Assembly (NCBI RefSeq): GCF_003865135.1 | Contig: NZ_BHZC01000001.1 | Coordinates: 1,736,001-1,800,000 of the forward strand | Source of the DNA: Streptomyces chrestomyceticus JCM 4735 | Lineage (GTDB): Bacteria > Actinomycetota > Actinomycetes > Streptomycetales > Streptomycetaceae | Length of the DNA stretch: 64,000 nt | Direction: 5' to 3' | Shown here: in pieces, positions 49,486-57,879 of the stretch | How the letters are laid out: every line of letters begins with the position of its first letter | Numbering within the stretch: position 1 is the stretch's first letter | Program-made: the position numbers and the translations under genes | The notes under the pieces: generated by a model | Seen by the model: the letters and a program-made list of their open reading frames with translations, nothing else | The model's database searches: none | What the model was told of the DNA's origin: nothing

Positions 49486-50592
49486 ATGGCCATCGGGGCG
49501 CTGATCAAAGACCTACGCAAAGCTCGCGGCTGGAGTCAGGGGCGACTGGCGTCAGCAATCAATGACGCCTTCGGGACGAACCTCGACCGGGAGTACGTGA
49601 GCCGCTGGGAACGCTCCAAGGTGACTCCGGGGGCTTACTACCTCCGGTGCCTGTCGGCCGTCCTTGACGTGCCCCTGGCCGCTCTAGAGGGTGAAGTGAA
49701 GCGCCGTACGTTCCTGACCGATGCGGCCGGAGCCGCGATAGCGCCCGTGGTCGCCGCGGACCTCCTCAGCGTGGGTTTCGCCGCCCGGCTCCGAGGGGGA
49801 CCTTCCACTGACGCGTGGGAGGCCAAGCTCGCCACGTACGGCACCGAGTACATGAGCCTGGGAGCCGCCGACATCCAGCAGCGGGTGTCCGGCGAACTGG
49901 TCGTGGTGCAGCAGCAATTGGACAACCCCCGGCTGTGGTCCGTGGCAGCTCGGCTGATGACGCTGTACGCCAAGACTTTTCCCGGCTCCGACGGGTCCAA
50001 GGCGGTGCAGTGGTACCGCCTTGCGGCGAAGGCGGCGGACCAGTCGGGCGACGATGACGCGCGCGTGTGGGTCCGGGGGCGGGCAGCCATCGCGCTCGGG
50101 TACGAGGGGGCGTCACTGGGCGTAGCCGACGTGCTGGCCGACCAGGCGATGGCCATCAGCGACCGGCCGTCCCTCGGGCTCTTGAACGCCATCTTCGGCA
50201 AGGCTCACGCAGCAGCCCTCCGGGGTGACGTGACCACGGCGCAAAAGCTCATGGACGACGGGCGGCGCGTGTTCGACAAGGCTGGGTCCTACGCGCAGAC
50301 CAGCGACTACGCGGTGCCGTGGTGGCGCATGAACGTGTTCGTCTCGCTGTTGGCCGCGCGCCTCGGGGACGAGGCCACAGCCGTAGCGGCACAGGATGCG
50401 GCACGGCGGGAACTGCCCACGGAGTTGCCCCGGTTCGCGACGCACCTGGAGATGCACCGAGGTCTCATGCTCGCCCGTTCCGGAGACGTGTCCGGAGGAG
50501 TGACGTACGCGCAGAACGCGCTGGACTCGCTGCCCCCGGAGAAGCACTCGCTCACGCTGCGGCTCCTGATGGCTGAGGTTGAGCAGTCCTGA
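49486..50592 (+). CDS. XRE regulator with TPR-like C-terminus
   Basis: Regulator of 368 residues. The N-terminal HTH_XRE spans about 5-65 (LIKDLRKARGWSQGRLASAI, REYVSRWERSKVTPGAYYLRC). A KRRTFLTDAAGA motif follows, common to Streptomyces XRE proteins. The rest is helical, TPR-like repeats (LYAKTFPGSDGSKAVQWYRL, LADQAMAISDRPSLGLLNAIF). The ATG has no clear ribosome site; CAAGAT six bases upstream could be a -10 of a leaderless message. It is divergent from the second small-gene copy and belongs to the accessory patch. Confidence 0.85.
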   Translation: MAIGALIKDLRKARGWSQGRLASAINDAFGTNLDREYVSRWERSKVTPGAYYLRCLSAVLDVPLAALEGEVKRRTFLTDAAGAAIAPVVAADLLSVGFAARLRGGPSTDAWEAKLATYGTEYMSLGAADIQQRVSGELVVVQQQLDNPRLWSVAARLMTLYAKTFPGSDGSKAVQWYRLAAKAADQSGDDDARVWVRGRAAIALGYEGASLGVADVLADQAMAISDRPSLGLLNAIFGKAHAAALRGDVTTAQKLMDDGRRVFDKAGSYAQTSDYAVPWWRMNVFVSLLAARLGDEATAVAAQDAARRELPTELPRFATHLEMHRGLMLARSGDVSGGVTYAQNALDSLPPEKHSLTLRLLMAEVEQS

Positions 50593-50714
50593 CGACGCCG
50601 GCGGCCCCGAGCCCGTACGCACACCCGGCACAGGTGCGGCGCACGCATCCGGCGCTGCCCTCAGCGGGGGCCCTCCTGGTGCTCAGTGGTTCCGGCCCCG
50701 GGTCTCGTCCGGCA

Positions 50715-51590
50715 TCAGCCCCCGACCTCATTCCGGTACCGGTCCCGGACCTCCGGAAGCCGCCGGAATCCCGCCGACGCGTAAGTGGCAACAGCCCCGG
50801 TGTTGGAGCTCGGAGTGCACACGACCGCGCTCGACGACCCGAGCTGCCGGAGTGCGGCCGCAGCCGCGACGGTGATCGCCTTGCCGTAGCCGCGACCGCG
50901 ATGCTCCCGGTGCACGCCCATCGGTTCGAGCAGGCCGGGCCTCCCCGGGCCCGCCGACCACACCGTCACCGCCGCCACCGCGTCGCCCCGGTCGTCGTAC
51001 GCGATCAGGCACCGCGCGTCGGCGTACGGCGCCCCGGCCGCCATCGCGTGCCAGTTCCCGTCCGTGAACGTCGACCCGTCGAACGCCGCCCGCTGCACGG
51101 CGGCCCGCACGGACGCCTGCCGCGGCCCGGCCACCTCGATCCGTACGCCCGGGTCCTCGACCGGCTGCGCGAGGTCGCGGCGCAGCGGCGTCCACGGCTC
51201 GTCGGTGTCCCAGCCGTCCTCGGCCAGCAGATCGTGGAGCAGCGCGTCCGCCGGTGCGTCGACGCTTGCCTTCCCCGCCGGCAGGACGCCGCGCTCCGGG
51301 CCGGTCACGTCCTCGGCCAGCCGCCGCGCCAGTTCCTCGTCGCGCCGGGCGTCCGGTGCGAGCGCCAACCGGAGCAGGCCGGGGCCGTCCAGGAGACCCA
51401 CGGCGAGCGTCCGCCCGTCCCGGCTCCAGGTCCGGACCGCCGCGGCCGTCGCCGCCGCGCCGAACCGCCGGAACCAGCCGAGGTCCCCCGGATGCAGTTG
51501 CACCGGCGCCCGGTCGTCCTGCCACTCCCGCAGGGCGGCCGCCACCTCGTCCAGCCCGTCCGCTCCCGGCTTGCCCAGCTTCATCGCCAT
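50715..51590 (-). CDS. GNAT-family acetyltransferase with a second, degenerate GNAT half
   Basis: Acetyltransferase of 291 residues. The C-terminal half (about 150-290) is a regular GNAT domain: RIEVAGPRQASVRAAVQRAA, LEPMGVHREHRGRGYGKAIT (acetyl-CoA loop RGRGYGKA) and NTGAVATYASAGFRRL. The first half is an altered GNAT-like unit without the acetyl-CoA loop (AVRTWSRDGRTLAVGLLDG). TGAGAT six bases upstream of the ATG suggests a leaderless message. It stands convergent with the XRE gene. Substrate unknown. Confidence 0.85.
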   Translation of the reverse strand: MAMKLGKPGADGLDEVAAALREWQDDRAPVQLHPGDLGWFRRFGAAATAAAVRTWSRDGRTLAVGLLDGPGLLRLALAPDARRDEELARRLAEDVTGPERGVLPAGKASVDAPADALLHDLLAEDGWDTDEPWTPLRRDLAQPVEDPGVRIEVAGPRQASVRAAVQRAAFDGSTFTDGNWHAMAAGAPYADARCLIAYDDRGDAVAAVTVWSAGPGRPGLLEPMGVHREHRGRGYGKAITVAAAAALRQLGSSSAVVCTPSSNTGAVATYASAGFRRLPEVRDRYRNEVGG

Positions 51591-51685
51591 GCCCGCATCT
51601 CACACCACCGCCCCAGCCCTGCGCACCCGAATTGGGCGGGTGGTCGCCACCGGTAAATGACCGGTGGCCGAGGAACCGTTGAGCC

Positions 51686-51691
51686 TAAGTT
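51686..51691 (+). promoter_or_regulatory. -10 hexamer of a leaderless gene
   Basis: TAAGTT lies seven bases before the ATG at 51699 and fits TAnnnT. No ribosome site follows. Confidence 0.5.
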
Positions 51692-51698
51692 GGCGGCC

Positions 51699-52289
51699 AT
51701 GGTGGAACCGGTGCGGATACGGGACATGACACAGGCCGACATCGACGCCGTGGCGGCCATCCGGGTGCGCGGCTGGCAGGCCGCCTACGCGGGGCTGATG
51801 CCGCAGGCGTACCTGGACGGGCTGAGCACTGCCGAGGACGCCGCCAGGCGACGGGAGTTCTTCGCGGCGGCGCCGCCGGAGGTGGTCAACCTGGTGGCGG
51901 AGCGGGACGGCGGCCTGGTCGGCTGGGCGGTCTTCGGGCCGGCCCGGGCCGTCGACGGGGCACCGCCGGGGCCGGCGTCCGAAGGTGAGCTGTACGCCCT
52001 GTATCTGCCTCCGGAGCACATCGGTACGGGTGTCGGGCGCGCCTTGATGGACGCCTGCCTGGTGCGCGCCGGGCGGAACGGTTTCCGTGCGCTGTGCCTG
52101 TGGGTGCTCAAGGGCAACGCGCGCGCCCGGCGCTTCTACGAGCGCGCCGGTTTCCGGGCCGACGGTGCCGAGGAGGCGTACGAGGTCGCGGGCGTCGCCG
52201 TACCCGAGGTGCGCTACCGGCGGGCCCTCCCGCCCGCCGAGGCGCTCCCGGCGTGCGCTCAGGACCCCGCCCGCTCCTCCGGCTCCTGA
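51699..52289 (+). CDS. GNAT-family acetyltransferase
   Basis: Acetyltransferase of 196 residues. GNAT landmarks are RIRDMTQADIDAVAAIRVRG, GELYALYLPPEHIGTGVGRA (acetyl-CoA loop HIGTGVGRALM) and LKGNARARRFYERAGFRADG. I take the ATG before VEPVRIRD; an earlier ATG at 51657 would add 14 residues but lies before the -10-like TAAGTT. Its last 31 bp overlap convergently with the 3' end of the HEAT-repeat gene. Substrate unknown. Confidence 0.88.
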   Translation: MVEPVRIRDMTQADIDAVAAIRVRGWQAAYAGLMPQAYLDGLSTAEDAARRREFFAAAPPEVVNLVAERDGGLVGWAVFGPARAVDGAPPGPASEGELYALYLPPEHIGTGVGRALMDACLVRAGRNGFRALCLWVLKGNARARRFYERAGFRADGAEEAYEVAGVAVPEVRYRRALPPAEALPACAQDPARSSGS

Positions 52290-52882
52290 ACGCCCAGGCG
52301 GGCCAGGGAGGCGGCCGCCGCGGCGGCCAGGCGGGGGTGGTCGCGGGCCGCGGTGAGGGCGGGGACCGCGCGGCGGTCGCCCAGGGCGCCCAGTCCTTCG
52401 ACGCAGGCGAGGGCCACGCGCCAGTACGGGTTGTGGGGGGTGAGGAGGCGTTCCAGGGTGGCGATCAGGGCCGGTACGGATTCGGGGGCGCGGAGTTCGG
52501 CCAGCAGACGGACCGGGTGCAGGGCGTAGGCGGTGCGCAGCGGGTTGGTGGCGAGTGCGGCGGCGGCGCGGGCGGTGCGCGGGTCGCCGAGGCGGCCGAG
52601 GGCGTGGGCGGCGGTGGCGCACCGTACCGGGTCGCGGTAGTTGAGCAGCAGGACGAGGGTCTCGAAGGCGCGGCGGTCGCCCGCGGTGCCCAGGATGAAC
52701 GCGGCGATCTCGCGGGCCCACAGCGGGCGCTCGACGGCGGTGAGCACCTGGGCCAGTTCCTCGCGTCCCGCCGTGGTGTTCTTGCGGGCCAGCCCGAGGA
52801 GCCGCTCGTAGGCGACGAGATCCTGCGGGGAGCGGAGTTCGGCCCGCACCCGGTCCGTCAACTCGTGGAATTCGTCTTCCAT
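52259..52882 (-). CDS. HEAT-repeat protein
   Basis: Alpha-helical repeat protein of 207 residues. It contains several HEAT/PBS-lyase-like units (AREIAAFILGTAGDRRAFE, VRCATAAHALGRLGDPRTA, WRVALACVEGLGALGDRRAV, AAAAASLARLGV), the form used for protein scaffolding or phycobilin-type lyases; here it is a scaffold by default. The ATG has GGAG six bases upstream. It overlaps the 3' end of the GNAT gene by 31 bp on the other strand. Function unknown. Confidence 0.85.
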   Translation of the reverse strand: MEDEFHELTDRVRAELRSPQDLVAYERLLGLARKNTTAGREELAQVLTAVERPLWAREIAAFILGTAGDRRAFETLVLLLNYRDPVRCATAAHALGRLGDPRTARAAAALATNPLRTAYALHPVRLLAELRAPESVPALIATLERLLTPHNPYWRVALACVEGLGALGDRRAVPALTAARDHPRLAAAAAASLARLGVQEPEERAGS

Positions 52883-52971
52883 GTGCGACTCCCCTCCCGC
52901 GGAATTTCTCACGGTACGTCCGACGTGGCCCGGGCCACAGCCCCTATCCGCGCGCCACCCCTGGCGCTCCT

Positions 52972-52990
52972 GGTTACCGGCGAGTTAATC
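52972..52990. promoter_or_regulatory. AT-rich operator candidate before the acyl-CoA genes
   Basis: GGTTACCGGCGAGTTAATC stands out in the 358-bp gap 52883-53240. It is an imperfect inverted repeat (GGTTAC against GTTAATC) resembling TetR-type operators of fatty-acid genes. Its position suits the divergent HEAT gene and the 3-hydroxyacyl-CoA dehydrogenase. Nothing else is seen in the gap. Confidence 0.35.
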
Positions 52991-53240
52991 TGTGGGACAC
53001 GGGCAGCACCACTGCCCGGGCGGCCTGGTGACGCAGCCGCCACAGCGTGCAGTCGGTTCGGCGTCCAGCACGACGCTCACGGCGCGGCCCCGGGACAGGG
53101 CCCGCCGCCGCAACACCCGCCCCGTACCTGCCTCGTGCGCAGGTGCCGGGCCCCTCCTCAGTCGTCACTTCCCGCCTGCGCTCACGGGCTCCGCTCCTCG
53201 GGAACCCCTTCGCACGGGATCCATTCTCTGGAGTCTCGCG

Positions 53241-55112
53241 ATGGACCGTAAGTCCACCCCTGACCTCTCAACCGATGTCTCCACCGTCCCCAAGGTCTCC
53301 ACCTCCTCCACCGGTTCTCCGCCGGCCGGGGCGCCCCAGGCCCTTGCCACCGTGGCCGTCGTCGGCCTCGGCACGATGGGCACCGGTATCGCCGAGATCC
53401 TCACCCGCGCGGGCCGCGAGGTGATCGGCATCGACATCGACGACGCCGCCGCCCGCCGGGCCGTCGCGGCGCTGGAGGCGTCCACCGCGCGGGCCGTGCG
53501 CCGGGAGCGCGCCACCGAGCGCGAGCGGCAGGACGCGCTGGCGCGCTTCCGTACGTTCCGCGATCTCCAGGCCGCCGCCGAGGCCGATCTCGTCATCGAG
53601 GTCGTGCCGGAGGAGTACGAGCTCAAGCGGCAGGTCTTCACCGCGCTGGACGGCATCGTGCGGCCCGACGCGATCCTCGCCACCGGCACCAACGCGCTGT
53701 CCGTGACCCGGCTGGCCGCCGACTCGGCGCACCCCGAACGCGTCCTGGGCCTGCACTTCTTCAACCCGGCGCCGGCCATGAAGCTGGTCGAGGTGGTCTC
53801 CTCCGTCCTGACCGCGCCGACCGCCGTCACGGCCGTCACCGAGCTGGCCCGGGAGCTGGGCAAGGACCCGATCGCGGTCGGCGACCGGCCCGGTTTCGTC
53901 GCCGACGGGCTGCTGTTCGGCTACCTGAACCAGGCCGCCGCGATGTACGAGTCCCGGTACGCGACCCGCGAGGACATCGACGCCGCGATGAAGCTGGGCT
54001 GCGGCCTGCCGATGGGCCCGCTGGCGCTGCTGGACCTGATCGGCGTGGACACCGCCCGTACGGTCCTGGAGGCCATGTACGCCGCCTCCCGCGACCGGCT
54101 GCACGCGCCCGCGCCGATCCTGGGCCAGCTCGCCGAGGCGGGGCTGACCGGCCGCAAGGCGGGCCGCGGCTTCTACACGTACGAGGCGCCGGGCAGCGCG
54201 GTGACCGTGCCGGACGACCGGACGCCCACCACGGCCCAGGACCTGGACGCCGGGCGCACGGTGCGCAGCGTCGGGGTGGCCGGGTCCGGGACGATGGCGA
54301 GCGGCATCGCGGAGGTCTTCGCGAAGGCCGGTTTCCAAGTGGTGCTGGCGGCCCGCAGTCTGGAGAAGGCCGAGGCGGCCAAGGCGCGGATCGCCAAGTC
54401 CCTGGACCGCTCGGTGGCCAAGGGGCGGCTGACCGCCGAGGCACGGGAGACCGCCCTCGCGGCGGTGACCGCGGCCGGGTCGCTGGAATCCTTCAGCGAC
54501 GTGGACCTGGCGGTGGAGGCGGTCGCCGAGGACCTGGGCGTCAAGCAGCAGTTGTTCGCGACGCTGGACAAGGTGTGCAAGCCGGGCGCCGTGCTGGCCA
54601 CGACGACCTCCTCGCTGCCCGTGGTGGCCTGTGCGCGGGCCACCTCCCGCCCGCAGGACGTCGTCGGCATGCACTTCTTCAACCCGGCGCCGGCCATGAA
54701 GCTGGTGGAGGTCGTGCGGACGGTCCTGACCGCGGACGACGTGCACGCGACCGTGCGCGCGGTCTGCGCCCAGGTCCGCAAGCACCCGGTGGACTGCGGG
54801 GACCGCGCCGGGTTCATCGTGAACGCGCTGCTGTTCCCGTACCTGAACAACGCGGTCAAGATGGTCCAGGAGCACTACGCGACCCCGGACGCCATCGACG
54901 CCGCGATGAAGCTGGGCGGCGGCTACCCGATGGGCCCGTTCGAACTGCTCGACGTGGTGGGCCTGGACGTGTCGCTGGCCATCGAGAAGGTGCTGCACGC
55001 CGAGTTCCGCGACCCGGGGCTGGCGCCGGCGCCGCTGCTGGAGCACCTCGTCGCGGCGGGCTGCCTGGGCCGCAAGACCGGCCGCGGCTTCCGTGAGTAC
55101 GCCCGGCGCTGA
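53241..55112 (+). CDS. Duplicated 3-hydroxyacyl-CoA dehydrogenase
   Basis: NAD-dependent dehydrogenase of 623 residues made of two tandem copies of a complete 3-hydroxybutyryl/3-hydroxyacyl-CoA dehydrogenase. The copies are residues 38-320 (VAVVGLGTMGTGIAEIL, GLHFFNPAPAMKLVEVV, GDRPGFVADGLLF) and about 345-620 (VGVAGSGTMASGIAEVF, GMHFFNPAPAMKLVEVV, GDRAGFIVNALLF). Both keep the NAD fold and the catalytic His of HFFNP. It interconverts acetoacetyl-CoA and 3-hydroxybutyryl-CoA, the step feeding crotonyl-CoA into the ethylmalonyl-CoA operon downstream. The ATG has GGAG seven bases upstream. A variable Ser/Thr-rich leader of 37 residues precedes the first copy. Confidence 0.94.
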   Translation: MDRKSTPDLSTDVSTVPKVSTSSTGSPPAGAPQALATVAVVGLGTMGTGIAEILTRAGREVIGIDIDDAAARRAVAALEASTARAVRRERATERERQDALARFRTFRDLQAAAEADLVIEVVPEEYELKRQVFTALDGIVRPDAILATGTNALSVTRLAADSAHPERVLGLHFFNPAPAMKLVEVVSSVLTAPTAVTAVTELARELGKDPIAVGDRPGFVADGLLFGYLNQAAAMYESRYATREDIDAAMKLGCGLPMGPLALLDLIGVDTARTVLEAMYAASRDRLHAPAPILGQLAEAGLTGRKAGRGFYTYEAPGSAVTVPDDRTPTTAQDLDAGRTVRSVGVAGSGTMASGIAEVFAKAGFQVVLAARSLEKAEAAKARIAKSLDRSVAKGRLTAEARETALAAVTAAGSLESFSDVDLAVEAVAEDLGVKQQLFATLDKVCKPGAVLATTTSSLPVVACARATSRPQDVVGMHFFNPAPAMKLVEVVRTVLTADDVHATVRAVCAQVRKHPVDCGDRAGFIVNALLFPYLNNAVKMVQEHYATPDAIDAAMKLGGGYPMGPFELLDVVGLDVSLAIEKVLHAEFRDPGLAPAPLLEHLVAAGCLGRKTGRGFREYARR

Positions 55113-55236
55113 CGCGCGGCGGACGGCCCGGCCCGCGGGCGGCGGATGGGGCGGGCTGCTGGAACCCTCCGGCGGCCCGCGCCCGCGCGAAGGGGCCCGT
55201 GCGACGGCTGATGCCGCAGGCCGCGGGAATATGCAG

Positions 55237-55242
55237 TACCGT
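55237..55242 (+). promoter_or_regulatory. -10 hexamer of leaderless tetR
   Basis: TACCGT lies six bases before the ATG at 55249 and fits TAnnnT. No ribosome site is present. Confidence 0.5.
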
Positions 55243-55248
55243 CCCCAC

Positions 55249-56058
55249 ATGTCCCAGCCCGCCCGTACGCAGCCGTCCGACGGAACCGAAGCCACCACTC
55301 CCGGCACCCGGAGGGCCGCCGCCCAACGTCTGAAGATGCGCCGCGAACTGGCGGCCGCCGCGATGGAACTGTTCGCTGCCAAGGGCTACGAGGCGACGAC
55401 GGTGGACGAGATCGCGGCCGCGGCCGGCGTCGCCCGCCGCACGTTCTTCCGCCACTTCCGCTCCAAGGAAGAGGCGATCTTCCCGGACCACGACGACACC
55501 CTCGTACGGGCCGAGGCCGTCCTGGACGCCGCGCCGGCGCACGAGAACCCGCTCGACACGGTCTGCCGCGGCATCAAGGAAGTCATGCGGATGTACGCGG
55601 CGTCCCCCGCCGTCTCCGTGGCGCGCTACCGGCTGACCCGGGAGGTGCCCACCCTCCGCGAGGCCGAGATCGCCTCGGTGGCCCGCTACGAGCGGCTCTT
55701 CACCCGCTACCTCCTCGGCCACTTCGACGAGGGCGCCCACCACGAGGGCGACGACGACCCGCTGCTGGCCGAGGTTGCCGCCTCGGCCGTCGTCACCGCG
55801 CACAACCACGTACTGCGGCGCTGGCTGCGGGCGGGCGCCGAGGGCGACGTGGAGGCCCAGCTCGACCACGCCTTCGGGATCGTCCGCGCCACCTTCGGCA
55901 CGGGGATCGGCGCGGGCCGCGGGCTGGGCGGGGACCACCAGGAGCCCCCGGCGCGGGCCGCGCGGCAGGGCGAGGTGCTGGTCACGGTGGCGCGTACGGA
56001 CGCGCCGCTGGACGAGGTCATGCGCACGATCGAGAAGGCGCTCAAGCAGCGGTCCTGA
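55249..56058 (+). CDS. TetR-family regulator of the ethylmalonyl-CoA region
   Basis: TetR repressor of 269 residues. The HTH is at about 25-70 (MRRELAAAAMELFAAKGYEA, IAAAAGVARRTFFRHFRSKE) and the ligand domain follows. Its place between the 3-hydroxyacyl-CoA dehydrogenase and ccr, on the same strand, makes it the likely local regulator. Direct repeats overlap the ccr promoter. I choose the ATG at 55249 because a -10 hexamer is six bases away; an ATG at 55231 would overlap that element. The effector is probably an acyl-CoA but cannot be deduced. Confidence 0.88.
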   Translation: MSQPARTQPSDGTEATTPGTRRAAAQRLKMRRELAAAAMELFAAKGYEATTVDEIAAAAGVARRTFFRHFRSKEEAIFPDHDDTLVRAEAVLDAAPAHENPLDTVCRGIKEVMRMYAASPAVSVARYRLTREVPTLREAEIASVARYERLFTRYLLGHFDEGAHHEGDDDPLLAEVAASAVVTAHNHVLRRWLRAGAEGDVEAQLDHAFGIVRATFGTGIGAGRGLGGDHQEPPARAARQGEVLVTVARTDAPLDEVMRTIEKALKQRS

Positions 56059-56096
56059 GGTGCCGGCAGGGTGTTCGAACAGCTCCGTACGTCTAC

Positions 56097-56146
56097 GCAG
56101 CCCTGGCGCTGGGGGTGGCATGTGCCACGTCCGGGGCCAGGGCTGC
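56097..56146. terminator. Nested hairpin after the TetR gene
   Basis: GCAGCCCTGGC (56097-56107) pairs with GCCAGGGCTGC (56136-56146), a perfect 11-bp stem. The interior contains GTGGCA-TG-TGCCAC (56115-56128), a second perfect stem. It lies 38 bp past the tetR stop and probably ends its message. No U-tract. It is followed by a more AT-rich region with the ccr promoter. Confidence 0.6.
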
Positions 56147-56244
56147 CGAGTGCCGCACGTCCTGTTTAGAGCGACATTTCACCATTCGCAGCAGCCAGCA
56201 GGCCGCTCATGCGTGCCCCCCGGATGACATCTGAGAGAAATTGT

Positions 56245-56287
56245 TGGCACTCAGTGTCTTGTCGACTGGCACGCGGTGTCATACGTT
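56245..56287 (+). promoter_or_regulatory. ccr promoter with two direct-repeat operators
   Basis: TTGTCG (56259-56264), 17 bases, TACGTT (56282-56287) is a good primary-sigma promoter. The 14-bp sequence TGGCACTCAGTGTC occurs at 56245-56258, and its close copy TGGCACGCGGTGTC at 56267-56280, 22 bp apart. One touches the -35 and the other fills the spacer. Each copy is nearly palindromic. A repressor, probably the adjacent TetR, could bind both on the same helix face. Transcription would start near 56294, giving a leader of about 214 nt in the 449-bp gap 56059-56507. Confidence 0.6.
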
Positions 56288-56507
56288 GATGTTGTCCGGG
56301 CGGCCGGAGCGCGGCGAACCACCGCACTCCGGCTGTCCCAGCAAGCCATTCGCGCCTGCCCGCCCGGACGCCTGCGTCACAGGCACCCTCACCGCGCTCA
56401 CCCGCGCTGCCGGAACACCCCTCAGCCGAACCGACGGCATCGCCTCTGCTCCACCCCCGACGTTCCCTCAAGCCGTTTCCCTCGACTGGCTTCGCCGGAG
56501 GCACACC

Positions 56508-57845
56508 GTGAACCAGATACTTGACGCGATCCTCGCGCCAGAGAGCACCCGCGAAGACTTCGCCGCTCTGCCCCTGCCCGACTCCTACCGCGCGGTGACC
56601 GTGCACAAGGACGAGGCCGACATGTTCGACGGCCTCCCCACCAAGGAGAAGGACCCCCGAAAGTCGCTGCACGTCGAAGAGGTGCCGGTGCCCGAACTGG
56701 GCCCGGGTGAGGCCCTGGTGGCCGTGATGGCCTCCTCGGTCAACTACAACTCGGTCTGGACCTCGATCTTCGAGCCGATGTCCACGTTCGGGTTCCTGGA
56801 GCGCTACGGCAAGCTGTCGCCGCTCACCAAGCGCCACGACCTGCCGTACCACGTCATCGGCTCCGACCTGGCGGGCGTCGTGCTGCGCACCGGCCCCGGC
56901 GTGAACGCCTGGAAGCCCGGCGACGAGGTCGTCGCGCACTGCCTGTCCGTCGAGCTGGAGTCCGCCGACGGGCACAACGACACGATGCTCGACCCCGAGC
57001 AGCGCATCTGGGGCTTCGAGACCAACTTCGGCGGCCTGGCCGAGATCGCGCTCGTCAAGTCCAACCAACTGATGCCCAAGCCGGACCACCTGAGCTGGGA
57101 GGAGGCGGCCGCCCCCGGGCTGGTCAACTCCACCGCGTACCGGCAGTTGGTGTCCCGCAACGGCGCCGGCATGAAGCAGGGCGACAACGTGCTGATCTGG
57201 GGCGCCAGCGGCGGACTCGGCTCGTACGCCACGCAGTTCGCGCTGGCCGGCGGCGCCAACCCGATCTGTGTGGTCTCCAGCGACCAGAAGGCGGAGATCT
57301 GCCGGAAGATGGGCGCCGAGGCGATCATCGACCGCAACGCCGAGGGCTACCGGTTCTGGAAGGACGAGCACGAGCAGGACCCGCGCGAGTGGAAGCGCTT
57401 CGGCAAGCGCATCCGTGAGCTGACCGGCGGGGAGGACGTGGACATCGTCTTCGAGCACCCGGGGCGCGAGACGTTCGGCGCGAGCGTCTACGTCACGCGC
57501 AAGGGCGGCACGATCGTCACCTGTGCCTCCACCTCGGGCTACAACCACGAGTACGACAACCGCTACCTGTGGATGTCGCTGAAGCGCATCGTGGGCTCGC
57601 ACTTCGCCAACTACCGCGAGGCGTGGGAGGCCAACCGCCTGATCGCCAAGGGCAAGATCCACCCGACGCTGTCGAAGACGTACACCCTGGAGGAGACCGG
57701 GCAGGCGGCGTACGACGTGCACCGCAACCTCCACCAGGGCAAGGTCGGCGTCCTCGCGCTGGCCCCCGAGGAAGGCATGGGCGTGCGGGACGCGGAGAAG
57801 CGCGCGCAGCACATCGACGCCATCAACCGGTTCCGGAACGTCTGA
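56508..57845 (+). CDS. ccr: Crotonyl-CoA carboxylase/reductase
   Basis: NADPH-dependent enzyme of 445 residues that converts crotonyl-CoA and CO2 to (2S)-ethylmalonyl-CoA, the committed step of the ethylmalonyl-CoA pathway. It is also a source of butyryl-type extender units. The CO2-binding residues known from the Kitasatospora enzyme are all present at the same numbers: N81 (SSVNYNSVW), F170 and E171 (WGFETNFGG) and H365 (VGSHFANYRE). The NADPH fold has IWGASGGLGSYATQFA at about 230. The GTG start has GGAGG six bases upstream. It heads the operon ccr-meaA-mcl-mch-mcd with little spacing after it. Confidence 0.97.
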   Translation: MNQILDAILAPESTREDFAALPLPDSYRAVTVHKDEADMFDGLPTKEKDPRKSLHVEEVPVPELGPGEALVAVMASSVNYNSVWTSIFEPMSTFGFLERYGKLSPLTKRHDLPYHVIGSDLAGVVLRTGPGVNAWKPGDEVVAHCLSVELESADGHNDTMLDPEQRIWGFETNFGGLAEIALVKSNQLMPKPDHLSWEEAAAPGLVNSTAYRQLVSRNGAGMKQGDNVLIWGASGGLGSYATQFALAGGANPICVVSSDQKAEICRKMGAEAIIDRNAEGYRFWKDEHEQDPREWKRFGKRIRELTGGEDVDIVFEHPGRETFGASVYVTRKGGTIVTCASTSGYNHEYDNRYLWMSLKRIVGSHFANYREAWEANRLIAKGKIHPTLSKTYTLEETGQAAYDVHRNLHQGKVGVLALAPEEGMGVRDAEKRAQHIDAINRFRNV

Positions 57846-57879
57846 TCCGGACGGACGGACCCCGAGAGTACGGACCAAC

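Noticed and set aside
56059..56507. Possible cobalamin riboswitch in the leader of the ccr-meaA operon, since MeaA uses B12
   Set aside because: I find no B12-box-like sequence; the region is explained by a hairpin, promoter and repeats.
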